DNA of 44,152 nucleotides from Coriobacteriia bacterium (GTDB lineage Bacteria; Actinomycetota; Coriobacteriia; WRKU01; JAENWW01): assembly GCA_016649875.1 (NCBI GenBank), contig JAENWW010000006.1, forward strand, positions 42,501 to 86,652, written 5' to 3'. The translations under genes and the position numbers were made by a program. Of the stretch, positions 9,836 to 18,295 are shown one piece after another. Each line of letters begins with the position of its first letter. Position 1 is the stretch's first letter. The notes below the pieces were generated by a model. The model had not been told where the DNA came from and made no database searches. It saw only the letters and a program-made list of their open reading frames with translations.

Positions 9836-11922
9836 AAACTCCGCGCCCCATATCGAACAGACCCATCAGAGTCGTTTCCCCCTTCGAGCCTTCCGGCGAT
9901 CAGCCCAAGGCGATTGCCGGTTTGGCTAAAGGGATTCGCGACAAGTTGCGTTACCAAACGCTGCTCGGCGTCACCGGTTCGGGGAAAACTTTCACTATGG
10001 CGAAACTGATCGAGGAAGTGCAGCGCCCGACATTGGTCATGGCTCCCAATAAGACGCTGGCCGCCCAGCTTGCTTCCGAACTCAAGGAATTCTTACCTGA
10101 AGCCGCCGTCGTCTATTTTGTGTCCTACTATGATTATTACCAGCCCGAGGCGTACGTTCCTTCGACGGATACCTTCATTGAGAAAGATTCCTCGATAAAT
10201 GCGGAGGTGGAAAAGTTGCGCCATGCCGCCACGGCGTCGCTTCTTTCACGCCGCGATGTCGTGGTGGTAGCGAGCGTGTCGTGTATATACGGAATCGGTT
10301 CGCCGGAAGATTATGCGGGTATGGCGGTGTTGCTCGATGACGATGTGAAGTACGATCGGGATACGTTGATCTCCGATCTCATCGACATCCAATACGACCG
10401 TAACGACTATGCGGTCGAGCGCGGAAATTTTCGTGTGAGAGGCGATGTCATCGATGTGTTTCCTCCGTATGCGGATCATCCGATCAGAATCGAGCTTTTC
10501 GGCGACGATATCGAGCGTATCGCCGAGGTCGACAACATCACCGGCGAAGAGCTCAATACGTTTCACTGGCTCCCGATATGGCCTGCTTCGCACTATGTGA
10601 CCGAGCACGCGAAGTTGGATAAAGCTATTGTGACTATTCAAGCCGAGCTCGATCAGCGCTTGGCGGAGTTCCATTCTCAAGGAAAACTGCTGGAAGAGCA
10701 GCGATTGCAAATGCGAACGCAATACGATCTCGAAATGCTTGAGACAATCGGTTCTTGTGCGGGTATTGAGAACTACTCCCGTCATCTCGACGGTCGTAAA
10801 CCCGGCGAGCCGTCCAATACGTTGATCGACTATTTTCCCGATGACTTCATTTGTATCATCGATGAAAGTCATGTGACGGTCCCCCAAATTCGGGGCATGC
10901 ATGAGGGGGACCGGTCTCGAAAAATCACACTCGTGGAGCATGGGTTCCGACTGCCTTCGGCGTTGGATAACCGTCCTTTGCGCTTCGATGAGTTCAATCA
11001 GAAGGTGAAGCAAACCGTTTACGTATCTGCGACTCCGGGTGACTACGAACTCGATATTTCACAAAAAGTCGTCGAGCAAATTATTCGCCCGACCGGTCTC
11101 ATCGATCCGGAAATAGAAGTTCGAACCAGCAAGGGACAAATCGATGATCTTCTCAATGAAATCCATGAGCGTGTGCAATCCGGTGATCGAGTTCTCGTGA
11201 CGACCCTCACGAAAAAGATGTCGGAAGACCTCACCGACTACCTCTGTGAGCATGGGGTGAAGGTGCGTTACCTCCACGGCGACATCGGGACGCTCGAGCG
11301 CGTGGATATTTTAAGGGAACTGCGTCAAGGCGTCATCGATGTGGTTGTGGGTATCAATCTCCTCCGCGAGGGTCTTGATCTTCCCGAAGTTTCACTGGTC
11401 GCAATTTTGGATGCCGATAAAGAAGGTTTTTTGCGTAACCATCGCTCGTTGATTCAGACAACCGGCCGAGCGGCACGTAATGTTTCGGGAAAAGTATTAA
11501 TGTATGCCGATAGAATGACCGACTCGATGAAGATCGCAATCGAGGAGACGAATCGTCGTAGGGAGATTCAGACTGCCTATAATGAAGAACACGGCATCAA
11601 ACCGGAGACGATCCGAAAAGCAATTTCGGATATATCTTCATTCATCGGAAGCGGCGAAGAGCCGAATGGCGACGCCGTCGTCGATGCGGCCGCAGAACTG
11701 GCCGCACTCGGGAAAGGGCGTGCGCTTTCGATAGTTTCCGCGATGGAAGAGGAGATGACGCTTGCCGCCGAGAAGCTTGATTTCGAGACGGCTGCGCGTA
11801 TCCGCGATCAGGTGTTGAAACTGAGAACGGAAATCGAAGGAATTGGTAAGGAAGACGTTTTGGGTAAGCTCAAAAGCAGCGCTCGCAAAGGCAGTTCTTA
11901 TGGACACAAGCGCCGGAAGTAA
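9832..11922 (+). CDS. uvrB: excinuclease ABC subunit B
   Basis: The 696-residue protein is full length for UvrB. It has Walker A GVTGSGKT (46-53), the beta-hairpin [12 protein letters not shown] (99-110) that inserts between DNA strands, the DEAD-type box IIDESHVT near 345, helicase motif [10 protein letters not shown] near 545, and the C-terminal UVR motif ([16 protein letters not shown]) that binds UvrC. It loads onto damaged DNA with UvrA and recruits UvrC in nucleotide excision repair. It is translationally coupled to coaE through a 4-base overlap. Its end is followed closely by the cardiolipin synthase gene, so all three may be one transcript. Confidence 0.99.
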   Translation: MKTPRPISNRPIRVVSPFEPSGDQPKAIAGLAKGIRDKLRYQTLLGVTGSGKTFTMAKLIEEVQRPTLVMAPNKTLAAQLASELKEFLPEAAVVYFVSYYDYYQPEAYVPSTDTFIEKDSSINAEVEKLRHAATASLLSRRDVVVVASVSCIYGIGSPEDYAGMAVLLDDDVKYDRDTLISDLIDIQYDRNDYAVERGNFRVRGDVIDVFPPYADHPIRIELFGDDIERIAEVDNITGEELNTFHWLPIWPASHYVTEHAKLDKAIVTIQAELDQRLAEFHSQGKLLEEQRLQMRTQYDLEMLETIGSCAGIENYSRHLDGRKPGEPSNTLIDYFPDDFICIIDESHVTVPQIRGMHEGDRSRKITLVEHGFRLPSALDNRPLRFDEFNQKVKQTVYVSATPGDYELDISQKVVEQIIRPTGLIDPEIEVRTSKGQIDDLLNEIHERVQSGDRVLVTTLTKKMSEDLTDYLCEHGVKVRYLHGDIGTLERVDILRELRQGVIDVVVGINLLREGLDLPEVSLVAILDADKEGFLRNHRSLIQTTGRAARNVSGKVLMYADRMTDSMKIAIEETNRRREIQTAYNEEHGIKPETIRKAISDISSFIGSGEEPNGDAVVDAAAELAALGKGRALSIVSAMEEEMTLAAEKLDFETAARIRDQVLKLRTEIEGIGKEDVLGKLKSSARKGSSYGHKRRK

Positions 11923-11935
11923 GCAGAGGGACTCT

Positions 11936-13366
11936 ATGGTTTATAACACTTTCATAGTCGTCATGTGGATATACTGGATCGCCGTGGTATTGGTTCTCAT
12001 CGGCGAGAATCGAGAACCGACAACGACGCTTGCGTGGATATTGATTCTCTGCCTGCTGCCCGGCGCAGGCCTTGTTCTCTACTTTTTTTTCGGTCGCGAT
12101 TGGAAGCACATCACACGCAAGAGCAAGTGGTTCCGAGCTCGCGAGGGGATTCGTAGGCCTTTTATGAAGTCGATTCGGGAAATCGATGCGCCCGAGGTCT
12201 CTTCTGACGGCGCGGGGATTGATTCGGTGATGTCACGAGAGGTGCAGAACTCGATTTTCAATCAAAGGGGAGTCCCTCCTCTTTTTGTACGGGATGTGGA
12301 GATATTTCCCCATGGCACGGTGTATTTCCCTGCGCTCCTCGATGACTTGTCGAAGGCGAAAGACACTATCAATATGATGTATTTCATCTGGATGGAAGAC
12401 GAATTGACCGACAAAATCGTCGATATCCTTCTCGATAGATTGAAAAACGGAGTCGAGGTGAGGATTCTCAATGATTTTATCGGTTGCCTCACGTACAAAA
12501 AAAAGGGATTGAACAGACTCCGCAAGGCCGGTGCTCAAGTGCACCAGGATGTGACGGCAATCGCCAAGGCGAACTATCGGAATCATCGAAAAATAACGGT
12601 AATCGATGGGGTTTTGGCACATACGGGCGGTTTTAACATCGGGCAGGAGTATATCGACGGTGCGAAAAAGTATGATTACTTTCGTGATACCGGCATACGC
12701 TTCCGCGGCCCTTGTGTACTTGAGCTCCAAGATTTGTTCGCACAGCGGTGGTTTGATGGCGTCGGCGAGACGATTTACAACGATAGGTTTTTTCCCGTCA
12801 ACCTCGTCGGTAACGGGAATGTGCTGGCGCAAGTCGTTGCGCACGGTGTCGAAGACTATTGGCACGCAGTTGCGCGTTCTTATGAAGTCGCCATCAGCAC
12901 GGCGAATACGTCGGTGCTCGTCCAGTCACCTTATTACGTTCCCACCGATGCCATAGAGACGGCCCTTATCAACGCCGCTCTGGCCGGTGTGAAAGTAGAG
13001 CTGATGATCACCGGAGTTCCCGATAAGAAAATGGCCTGGTATGCTGCGTTTTCCTATTTCGAGAAACTTCTGCATTCAGGTGCACGCGTCTTTCTTTACG
13101 AAAAGGGATTCTTCCATTCAAAGGCAATCGTCGTCGATGGCGAAGCCTGTTCGATAGGAACGATGAATCTCGATGTGCGCTCTCTTGATTTGCATAAAGA
13201 ACTTTCAGTTTGGTTTTATGATCGGGAAATATCGGCGCAGTACGAAAGAATTTTTGCCGAAGATAAAAAGGAATGCAGAGAGATCACAATCAAAGACATC
13301 GAAGATATGCGTTTCTTCGAAACTTTCAGAAACTCGGCTGCGCGTCTCGGCTCGAAACTTCTTTGA
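11936..13366 (+). CDS. cls: cardiolipin synthase (phospholipase D family)
   Basis: The 476-residue protein has two N-terminal membrane helices (about 5-25 and 32-52) and two HKD phospholipase D motifs: HRKITVID near residue 216 and HSKAIVVD near 394, each followed by the expected G-S/N region (GGFNIGQEY, GTMNLDVRS). This is the bacterial cardiolipin synthase layout, joining two phosphatidylglycerols at the membrane. ATG 11936 is preceded by CAGAGGG at a good distance. In-frame starts upstream (11900 and a GTG at 11843) would overlap uvrB and lack a ribosome site. Co-transcription with uvrB is likely, with 13 bases between stop and start. Confidence 0.94.
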   Translation: MVYNTFIVVMWIYWIAVVLVLIGENREPTTTLAWILILCLLPGAGLVLYFFFGRDWKHITRKSKWFRAREGIRRPFMKSIREIDAPEVSSDGAGIDSVMSREVQNSIFNQRGVPPLFVRDVEIFPHGTVYFPALLDDLSKAKDTINMMYFIWMEDELTDKIVDILLDRLKNGVEVRILNDFIGCLTYKKKGLNRLRKAGAQVHQDVTAIAKANYRNHRKITVIDGVLAHTGGFNIGQEYIDGAKKYDYFRDTGIRFRGPCVLELQDLFAQRWFDGVGETIYNDRFFPVNLVGNGNVLAQVVAHGVEDYWHAVARSYEVAISTANTSVLVQSPYYVPTDAIETALINAALAGVKVELMITGVPDKKMAWYAAFSYFEKLLHSGARVFLYEKGFFHSKAIVVDGEACSIGTMNLDVRSLDLHKELSVWFYDREISAQYERIFAEDKKECREITIKDIEDMRFFETFRNSAARLGSKLL

Positions 13367-13483
13367 ATAACCGTCCCGTCGGTACCACAATACAATCGCT
13401 TCGTGATTGTTAAGATGCATAATAGGCTTTTTTCAGTATCCGATTATCGCTTCATGTGAACATGGCATTCTCAAAGGAGTGCC

Positions 13484-14194
13484 ATGTCTCATCTGCAGTT
13501 GCTACATGAATATAAAGCCATGTTCGAAGATGCGGTCGGGGAGTTGCTTGCACCGACACGATGCGCCGGGTGTGATGCATATGGCACGTTGATGTGTGAC
13601 AAATGCTTAAAAAAGCTCAGTGAGTATCTGTCTCAATATGCGTGCCCCCGGTGCGGAGCTCCGTATGGAAAGATCGTTTGCACGGAGTGCTGGGACAGTG
13701 ATTTTTCCTTTACGCAAACGGTTGTTCTCGGAGAATTGAGCGACACGCTTGCTCGCGCGGTGGTGTTGCATAAGGATTCGAATGAGCAAAGGCTTGGGGC
13801 GTACCTCGGCTTGATGCTGGGAATGAGGGTACGTGTCGAATTTGACTCATGGACGGATTGTGTGACGTGGGTCGCTCCATCGAAAAAAGCATTGCAGAGG
13901 CGTGGTTTCGATCATGGCAAATCGCTTGCCGAAGGGGTCGCCGGATGCCTCGGAGTTCCCGCAGTCGGTGTCGTCGTGCGAAAGCAGGAGTATGAACTTC
14001 GCGGACACACGCGCAATGAACGTCGTGAACTGACATCTGACACCTATTCTTTGTCGGGTCAACCGATTGCTCCCCATATGCTGCTGGTGGATGATGTGAT
14101 AACTACGGGAGCGACGGCGAATAGCGTGGCAAATGTGTTGCTTGAGGGAGGCGCACGTGAAGTGCGCATCGCGGCGGTGGCGCGTACATGGTAG
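13484..14194 (+). CDS. comF: ComF-family phosphoribosyltransferase-like protein
   Basis: The 236-residue protein has an N-terminal double zinc-ribbon (CAGC near 27, CDKC near 39, CPRC near 54, CTEC near 66) and a C-terminal phosphoribosyltransferase fold with the PRPP loop LLVDDVITTGAT (about 199-210) plus the ComF hallmark KKALQRRGFDHGKSLA. ComF proteins are needed for DNA uptake in naturally competent bacteria and are often kept in species without known competence. AAAGGAG lies 5 bases before ATG 13484. No other competence gene is visible. The gene appears to stand alone. Confidence 0.92.
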   Translation: MSHLQLLHEYKAMFEDAVGELLAPTRCAGCDAYGTLMCDKCLKKLSEYLSQYACPRCGAPYGKIVCTECWDSDFSFTQTVVLGELSDTLARAVVLHKDSNEQRLGAYLGLMLGMRVRVEFDSWTDCVTWVAPSKKALQRRGFDHGKSLAEGVAGCLGVPAVGVVVRKQEYELRGHTRNERRELTSDTYSLSGQPIAPHMLLVDDVITTGATANSVANVLLEGGAREVRIAAVARTW

Positions 14195-14205
14195 AATTGA
14201 AACTT

Positions 14206-14454
14206 GCTTTTGCGGGTCTGTGGTTGCGGATACTGCGCAAAATGCGCGGCTATCTTAGTCCAAGGCAGATGCGGTCAAAAGGATCCACGTAATTTCGTTG
14301 CCCGAATGGGAATGATTGAGCATGGCGCATCTTAGGGGTAAGTCGTACCGTCGGAGCAATCCGTCGAGAGAGCAAGTAGTGAGATCGTCTCAAGCAAAAG
14401 CTCCCGTATGCGAGTGTGGGGTCAAATACCAGGTCAGCCGCAAAAGCTAGCTTT
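14206..14454 (+). ncRNA. candidate structured RNA, possibly a cis-regulatory leader (class not recognised)
   Basis: The whole 279-base gap can fold as one closed domain. GCTTTTGCGG (14206-14215) pairs perfectly with CCGCAAAAGC (14438-14447), over 220 bases away, and TCTG/CAGG continues the helix. Inside are a 10-bp hairpin (14229-14238 with 14244-14254, one bulge), AGATGCG/CGCATCT (14267-14273 with 14326-14332) and GGAGC/GCTCC (14353-14357 with 14400-14404). The 3' strand of the closing helix overlaps the 5' half of another hairpin, AAAGC-TA-GCTTT (14443-14454), so the two cannot coexist, as in riboswitches. A ribosome site and the start of an amino acid-binding lipoprotein gene follow. I find none of the usual T-box, lysine, glycine, SAM, TPP or cobalamin signatures. 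A stand-alone RNA such as a 6S-like RNA is an alternative. Confidence 0.45.
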
Positions 14455-14473
14455 GACCTTAGGAAAGGGAAAC

Positions 14474-15298
14474 ATGCATTTGAACAAGAAGCGTGCCGTC
14501 ATCGGTGCACTTTGTCTCTGCGTTTTTGCTTCGGGCGCGCTCGTCGGATGCAAAAAACAGGAGACGAAGACTCTTCGAACCGCCAAAATCAAGTCACCTG
14601 CAATCATTGAAAATGGTGTCTTGAAAGTCGGGGTGAACTTCGGTGTCGCCCCTTATGCCGTCAAACAAGGTGATGCCGTCGTCGGTTTCGATGCCGAAGT
14701 GGCCGATTTGATCAGTCAAAAACTCGGCCTCTATCCCGAGTATGTTCAAGTGGCGCCCGACAAGGTTGCAACTGCGCTTGCAAACGGCACCGTCGATGTC
14801 GTGCTTTCTGCCGATATGGATACCGGTGATGCGCTTCTCGTGGGACCCTATTATACAAGCGGCCCCGGTTTTTTCACTGCAAGCGATAATGCTTTGAATG
14901 CCGAATCGTCGGCCAAAGATTTTCGCAAGAACTTGCCCATAGGAGTTCAAAAAAATTCGATTTCCTATTGGTATTTGGTCGATGCGCTCGGAGAGAGCGG
15001 TGTCAAAACGTTTTCCACGACAAAAGAGCTCATAGCGGCTGTCGCGTCGGGAAGTGTTTCGTTGGGAGCGATGGATTCGCTCGTCGGTAAGTATGCGATT
15101 GCAGGCGGCTCGAAAATCTCATTCGCCGGGTTCCTCGACGGTGAGAAAAAGTTCGGTGTCGCTGTTGCGCCCGCCCAGACCGAACTCGGCTCCGCGATTT
15201 CGACACTGCTCGCCAACGCAACCGATAAATCGATAATCGACTCGATGAATCGGAAATGGATTTCGACGTCGACGCAGGCGTTATCTTCGAACAAATAG
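14474..15298 (+). CDS. amino acid ABC transporter substrate-binding lipoprotein (first of three)
   Basis: The 274-residue protein begins with a lipoprotein signal: MHLNKKR, a hydrophobic stretch and the lipobox LVGC (Cys near 26). The mature part is a family 3 extracellular solute-binding protein, with VLKVGVNFGVAPYAVKQGDAVVGFDAEVADLI at its start. It would sit on the outer face of the membrane and pass a polar amino acid to the permease at 17440. ATG 14474 follows AGGAAAGGG. It is clearly more divergent than the two binding proteins that follow: the usual Pro-Pro-Phe/Met after the first strand is replaced by APYAV, and the typical ERxxxxxFSxPY segment reads DTGDALLVGPYY. Substrate unknown. 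Confidence 0.88.
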   Translation: MHLNKKRAVIGALCLCVFASGALVGCKKQETKTLRTAKIKSPAIIENGVLKVGVNFGVAPYAVKQGDAVVGFDAEVADLISQKLGLYPEYVQVAPDKVATALANGTVDVVLSADMDTGDALLVGPYYTSGPGFFTASDNALNAESSAKDFRKNLPIGVQKNSISYWYLVDALGESGVKTFSTTKELIAAVASGSVSLGAMDSLVGKYAIAGGSKISFAGFLDGEKKFGVAVAPAQTELGSAISTLLANATDKSIIDSMNRKWISTSTQALSSNK

Positions 15299-15309
15299 GT
15301 GATCTTCAA

Positions 15310-15342
15310 ATGGTGTCCTACTTCTATACTTCAGCACGGTAA
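15310..15342 (+). CDS. candidate leader peptide MVSYFYTSAR with three consecutive aromatic codons
   Basis: Ten codons and a stop, read from ATG 15310. The ribosome site AGGTGATC (15297-15304) is an 8-base match to the 16S 3' end and stands 5 bases before the ATG, better than those of most genes here. Residues 4-6 are Tyr-Phe-Tyr. The end of the frame forms the first arm of a hairpin (15328-15337 with 15344-15353), and a terminator-like hairpin follows. This arrangement suggests attenuation by aromatic amino acid supply of the binding protein gene downstream. Such a short frame could arise by chance, so the ribosome site is the main support. Confidence 0.5.
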   Translation: MVSYFYTSAR

Positions 15343-15355
15343 AGTGCTAAAGTTT

Positions 15356-15394
15356 CCTCTGTGCTGTGCAGGGGATGCAGCACAAAGGCTTTTT
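15356..15394 (+). terminator. terminator-like hairpin before the second binding-protein gene (candidate attenuator)
   Basis: CCTCTGTGCTG (15356-15366) pairs with CAGCACAAAGG (15378-15388) with one C-A mismatch, followed by five T at 15390-15394. GTGCT at 15344-15348 can also pair with the AGCAC of the 3' arm (15379-15383), and CAGCAC at 15332-15337 with GTGCTG at 15361-15366, so competing folds exist. It separates the first binding-protein gene from the second. Confidence 0.5.
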
Positions 15395-15444
15395 CTGCCT
15401 TAAAGATATGGCGGCCTGTTTCTGCAGTATTTATAGGAGGAATT

Positions 15445-16320
15445 GTGAATAAGAACACATACGTTATTTTAGTTCTGTGCATCGGTTTGTCGGTTTGCAT
15501 GGGACTGCTCACCGGGTGCCAGAAAGTGAAGACTACGTCTGTTACGCCTGCGGCAGGCGTAACAAAACCGGCTTGGGCGAGCAAACTCATCACACCGGGC
15601 GCAAGCACCGTTATCGTAGGAGCCGACACGAATTACCCTCCTTTTGAGTCTGCGCCGAAATCAGGCGATAATTTCGTCGGTTTCGATGTCGACCTCATGA
15701 AGGCAATCGGCAAGAAAACAGGACTTTCATTCGAATTCAAAACATACAATTTTGACTCTCTGGTCGCCGGTCTCAACGGAGGCACCGATTTTGATATGGT
15801 GACTTCGGCTTGGACCATCAACGCGGAGCGTAAAAAGCAAGTGAACTTTTCGATTCCTTATTATCGCAACGACTTCGGCGTCGTCGTATCTAAGGATTCG
15901 AAGTTGACAAGCTACAAACAGCTCAAAAAAGGCGACATCGTCTGTGTGCAAACCGGCTCCTCCGCAAACGAATGGGCGAAGAAACAGTTTGCCGGTACTG
16001 GAGTGCAAATAAAAACTTTTGAGAATACGCTTGACTGCTTCAACGCATTGACGGCGGGGGATGCCGGCGCGGTAATCCAAGATCTCGCAATGGCCACGTC
16101 CGTTGTTTCTGACTCGGCTCGTGACGCGAAGATAGTTGAGCACGTATCCGTTGCGGAGTATTTCGGCATGGGCTTAGCGAAAAACGCTAAAGGCGAAGCT
16201 ATGAAAGCTACGATGGATTCGACGCTCAAAGAGCTCACGGCAGATGGGACGTATGCAAAGATTTACAAAAAATGGTTCGGTGTCGAACCGACCTTTAAGC
16301 CGGGAGATCCGGTCGAATAA
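15445..16320 (+). CDS. amino acid ABC transporter substrate-binding lipoprotein (second of three)
   Basis: The 291-residue protein starts at GTG 15445, 4 bases after a perfect AGGAGG. A membrane segment and lipobox LLTGC (Cys near 25) are followed by a short linker VTPAAGV and a family 3 solute-binding domain: STVIVGADTNYPPFES, NFVGFDVDLMKAIG, NAERKKQVNFSIPYY, and a C-terminal IYKKWFG typical of this family. It delivers a polar or aromatic amino acid to the membrane permease. The DNA for the linker is a perfect 10-bp inverted repeat (15541-15550 with 15554-15563). The gene follows a leader with a candidate attenuator and ends with a strong terminator at 16375, so it may be its own transcript. 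Confidence 0.93.
   Translation: MNKNTYVILVLCIGLSVCMGLLTGCQKVKTTSVTPAAGVTKPAWASKLITPGASTVIVGADTNYPPFESAPKSGDNFVGFDVDLMKAIGKKTGLSFEFKTYNFDSLVAGLNGGTDFDMVTSAWTINAERKKQVNFSIPYYRNDFGVVVSKDSKLTSYKQLKKGDIVCVQTGSSANEWAKKQFAGTGVQIKTFENTLDCFNALTAGDAGAVIQDLAMATSVVSDSARDAKIVEHVSVAEYFGMGLAKNAKGEAMKATMDSTLKELTADGTYAKIYKKWFGVEPTFKPGDPVE
15541..15563 (+). repeat. perfect 10-bp inverted repeat in the lipoprotein linker
   Basis: GTTACGCCTG, CGG, CAGGCGTAAC. It encodes VTPAAGVT just after the lipobox, where the sequence is free to vary. It would form a very stable hairpin in the mRNA about 95 bases after the start codon. Confidence 0.8.
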
Positions 16321-16374
16321 TTTCGATTGCAAATCATCGAAGCCGGCAATCCCTTCAGGGGGGGCTCATTGTAA

Positions 16375-16402
16375 AGAGAGCGCGTTAGCGCTCTCTTTTT
16401 TT
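16375..16402 (+). terminator. intrinsic terminator after second binding-protein gene
   Basis: AGAGAGCGC (16375-16383) pairs with GCGCTCTCT (16388-16396) around GTTA, followed by a T-run to 16402. Confidence 0.92.
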
Positions 16403-16440
16403 GTTATCGATCGGGATACCGGAGCTAACGGGTCCGGTTG

Positions 16441-16529
16441 AAAATGTATGCATGAAAGTTACATTTTTTTGCATATTTTAATCATTTTAGTTAAAAAATA
16501 TCTGATATTGCTAATATATGTACTATAAT
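16441..16529 (+). promoter_or_regulatory. AT-rich promoter region of the third binding-protein gene, with inverted repeat
   Basis: AAAATGTA (16441-16448) and TACATTTT (16460-16467) form an 8-bp inverted repeat. It is followed by a strongly AT-rich stretch with TATAAT at 16524-16529, a likely -10 about 40 bases before the start codon. The -35 is poor, so an activator may be needed. The repeat could be an operator or a weak hairpin. Confidence 0.4.
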
Positions 16530-16570
16530 TTTTCAATAATATAACCTTAATAACACAGGGAGATGGGGAC

Positions 16571-17398
16571 ATGAAAAGAATCATTGTACTCCTGACGGTC
16601 GTAGTGCTTGCTTTTGGAGTACTCGCTCTTGCAGGATGCTCCAAGGTCAAGGACGATACGTCTGCCGCCACCAAAGCGAATTCAACCGGCCCGTTGGCGG
16701 GTAAAACCATCATCGCAGGTACCGATGCACCGTATCCTCCGATGGAAATGGTCAAGGCGGATGGTACCTACGAAGGCTTCGACATTGATATCACGAATGC
16801 CGCAGCTAAGGCGGAGGGCGGCACGGTCCAGTTCAAGACATGCGGATTCGATGCTTTGATTGCCGCTATGGGCGCTACCGGCGGCGACTATGATGCCGCG
16901 ATATCTTCGATTACCATTACGCCTGAGCGGGCAAAGAATATGTTGTTCTCGGACCCGTATTTTAATGCCAACCAGTCTTTCGCTGTTCCCACCGGCTCGA
17001 CCATGACTTCGACGAAAGATATCAAAAAAGGTATGAAAATCGCCGTTCAGCTCGGAACTACCGGTGAAATCTGGGCAAACAAGAACCTGAAAGCTAAAGG
17101 TATCGAAATCAAATCGTATGATCAAATCCCCAGTTGTTTCGCTGCGCTTTCTGCAGGAGATGTCGATGGCGTCGTAGCTGACTTTCAGGTTTCAAGCGAT
17201 TATGCCGCCGATACAACGCGCAAGGCGACCATCGTTGAGCAAATCAGCACCGGTGAACAGTACGGTATCGCTTTCCCGAAAGCCAGCACCGCATATCTCG
17301 CCGCATTCAACCAAGGATTGAAAACCATCAAAGCAGACGGAACTTATACTGAAATCTATAAGAAGTGGTTTAAAGTCGAGCCGGTCTCGATTCCTTAA
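16571..17398 (+). CDS. amino acid ABC transporter substrate-binding lipoprotein (third of three)
   Basis: The 275-residue protein has a lipoprotein signal with lipobox ALAGC (Cys near 23) and a family 3 solute-binding domain: KTIIAGTDAPYPPMEM, TYEGFDIDI, TITPERAKNMLFSDPYF, and the C-terminal TYTEIYKKWFKVEP. It resembles the second binding protein much more than the first. It is 41 bases upstream of the permease, so it is the likeliest main partner of that transporter, with the ATPase gene next. ATG 16571 follows AGGGAGATGGGG. Its promoter region is AT-rich and separate from that of the second protein. Specific substrate not readable; the polar amino acid class is secure. Confidence 0.94.
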   Translation: MKRIIVLLTVVVLAFGVLALAGCSKVKDDTSAATKANSTGPLAGKTIIAGTDAPYPPMEMVKADGTYEGFDIDITNAAAKAEGGTVQFKTCGFDALIAAMGATGGDYDAAISSITITPERAKNMLFSDPYFNANQSFAVPTGSTMTSTKDIKKGMKIAVQLGTTGEIWANKNLKAKGIEIKSYDQIPSCFAALSAGDVDGVVADFQVSSDYAADTTRKATIVEQISTGEQYGIAFPKASTAYLAAFNQGLKTIKADGTYTEIYKKWFKVEPVSIP

Positions 17399-17439
17399 CG
17401 GTGTTACCGATACGTATGCTCAAAAAGGCGGAATAGGCT

Positions 17440-18291
17440 ATGAGTCAGTTTTTACACTGGTGGGAAACAAATCAGGTTACGCACCTCTTCTTTTCGTTCT
17501 CGGCGATGAAAGATGCGTTGCCTGCTATTTTGACAGCGCTTCCCGTGTCATTGATGTTCGGTCTTGTTGCGTTCCTGCTTGCGATTCCCGGCGGGCTTGC
17601 GCTCTCTTTCATGAAGATGAGCAACACCCGTTGGTTTCGCTGGCCTGCGACGATTTACGTCGATGTCGTGCGCGGAACTCCGCTTTTCTTGCAGATACTG
17701 CTGGTGTTTTTCGGCCTTCCGCTCACACCCATCTATAAGACGATCGTCGATGCTTTGAGCCTGAGGAGTTATCTGTTTGTCGGCATCGACTCGACGGTCG
17801 TCCTTCGCGGTTTGCTCGTGCTCTCGTTTAACTCTGCGGCGTATATGTGCGAAATTTTCAGGGCGGGAATCCAGTCGATTCCGAAAGGGCAGTCCGAGGC
17901 GTCGCGTTCGTTGGGGATGAGCGCGGTTCAGACGATGTCCTCCGTCATTCTTCCCCAAACAGTCCGCAGGATTTTGCCGACCATGATGTCGGAGTTCATT
18001 TTGCTCTTCAAGGATACCGCGCTGTTGGCCGCCGTCAGTGTCGCGGAAATGACGCTGCGTGCCAAGGAGGCGGCAGCCACGACGTTCAACCAGTCGGCTT
18101 ATATCGTTGCCGCGCTCATGTATTTGGTGCTCACCGTCCCCTTGGGCCGTTTTGTGTCGGGGCTGGAGAATCGCCTCGCCCTTCAAGACAGCGGCGGAAC
18201 GGGAAAGCGCCCGCCTCGATTGGGCACAAGTGCTCTCGATGCCGAACATATCGTTCCCCATAAGGAACGTATGATGTCGAATAGGGAGTGA
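17440..18291 (+). CDS. amino acid ABC transporter permease (HisM/GlnP type)
   Basis: The 283-residue membrane protein has about five helices and the family hallmarks [22 protein letters not shown] (residues ~73-94) and the cytoplasmic EAA loop [36 protein letters not shown] (~138-173), which contacts the ATPase. A single permease gene implies a homodimeric channel. The last ~40 residues (from [10 protein letters not shown]) are polar and longer than usual in this family. It is followed after 4 bases by the ATPase gene. Three binding proteins upstream but only one permease suggests that they share this channel. Confidence 0.95.
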   Translation: MSQFLHWWETNQVTHLFFSFSAMKDALPAILTALPVSLMFGLVAFLLAIPGGLALSFMKMSNTRWFRWPATIYVDVVRGTPLFLQILLVFFGLPLTPIYKTIVDALSLRSYLFVGIDSTVVLRGLLVLSFNSAAYMCEIFRAGIQSIPKGQSEASRSLGMSAVQTMSSVILPQTVRRILPTMMSEFILLFKDTALLAAVSVAEMTLRAKEAAATTFNQSAYIVAALMYLVLTVPLGRFVSGLENRLALQDSGGTGKRPPRLGTSALDAEHIVPHKERMMSNRE

Positions 18292-18295
18292 AAAT

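Noticed and set aside
14206-14454. T-box, lysine or cobalamin riboswitch for the structured RNA
   Set aside because: The T-box core (AGGGTGG-ACCGCG), the lysine element 5' core and the B12 box are not present.
15445-17398. Recent duplication of binding proteins two and three
   Set aside because: Both belong to one family but differ at most positions outside the motifs; the similarity is old.
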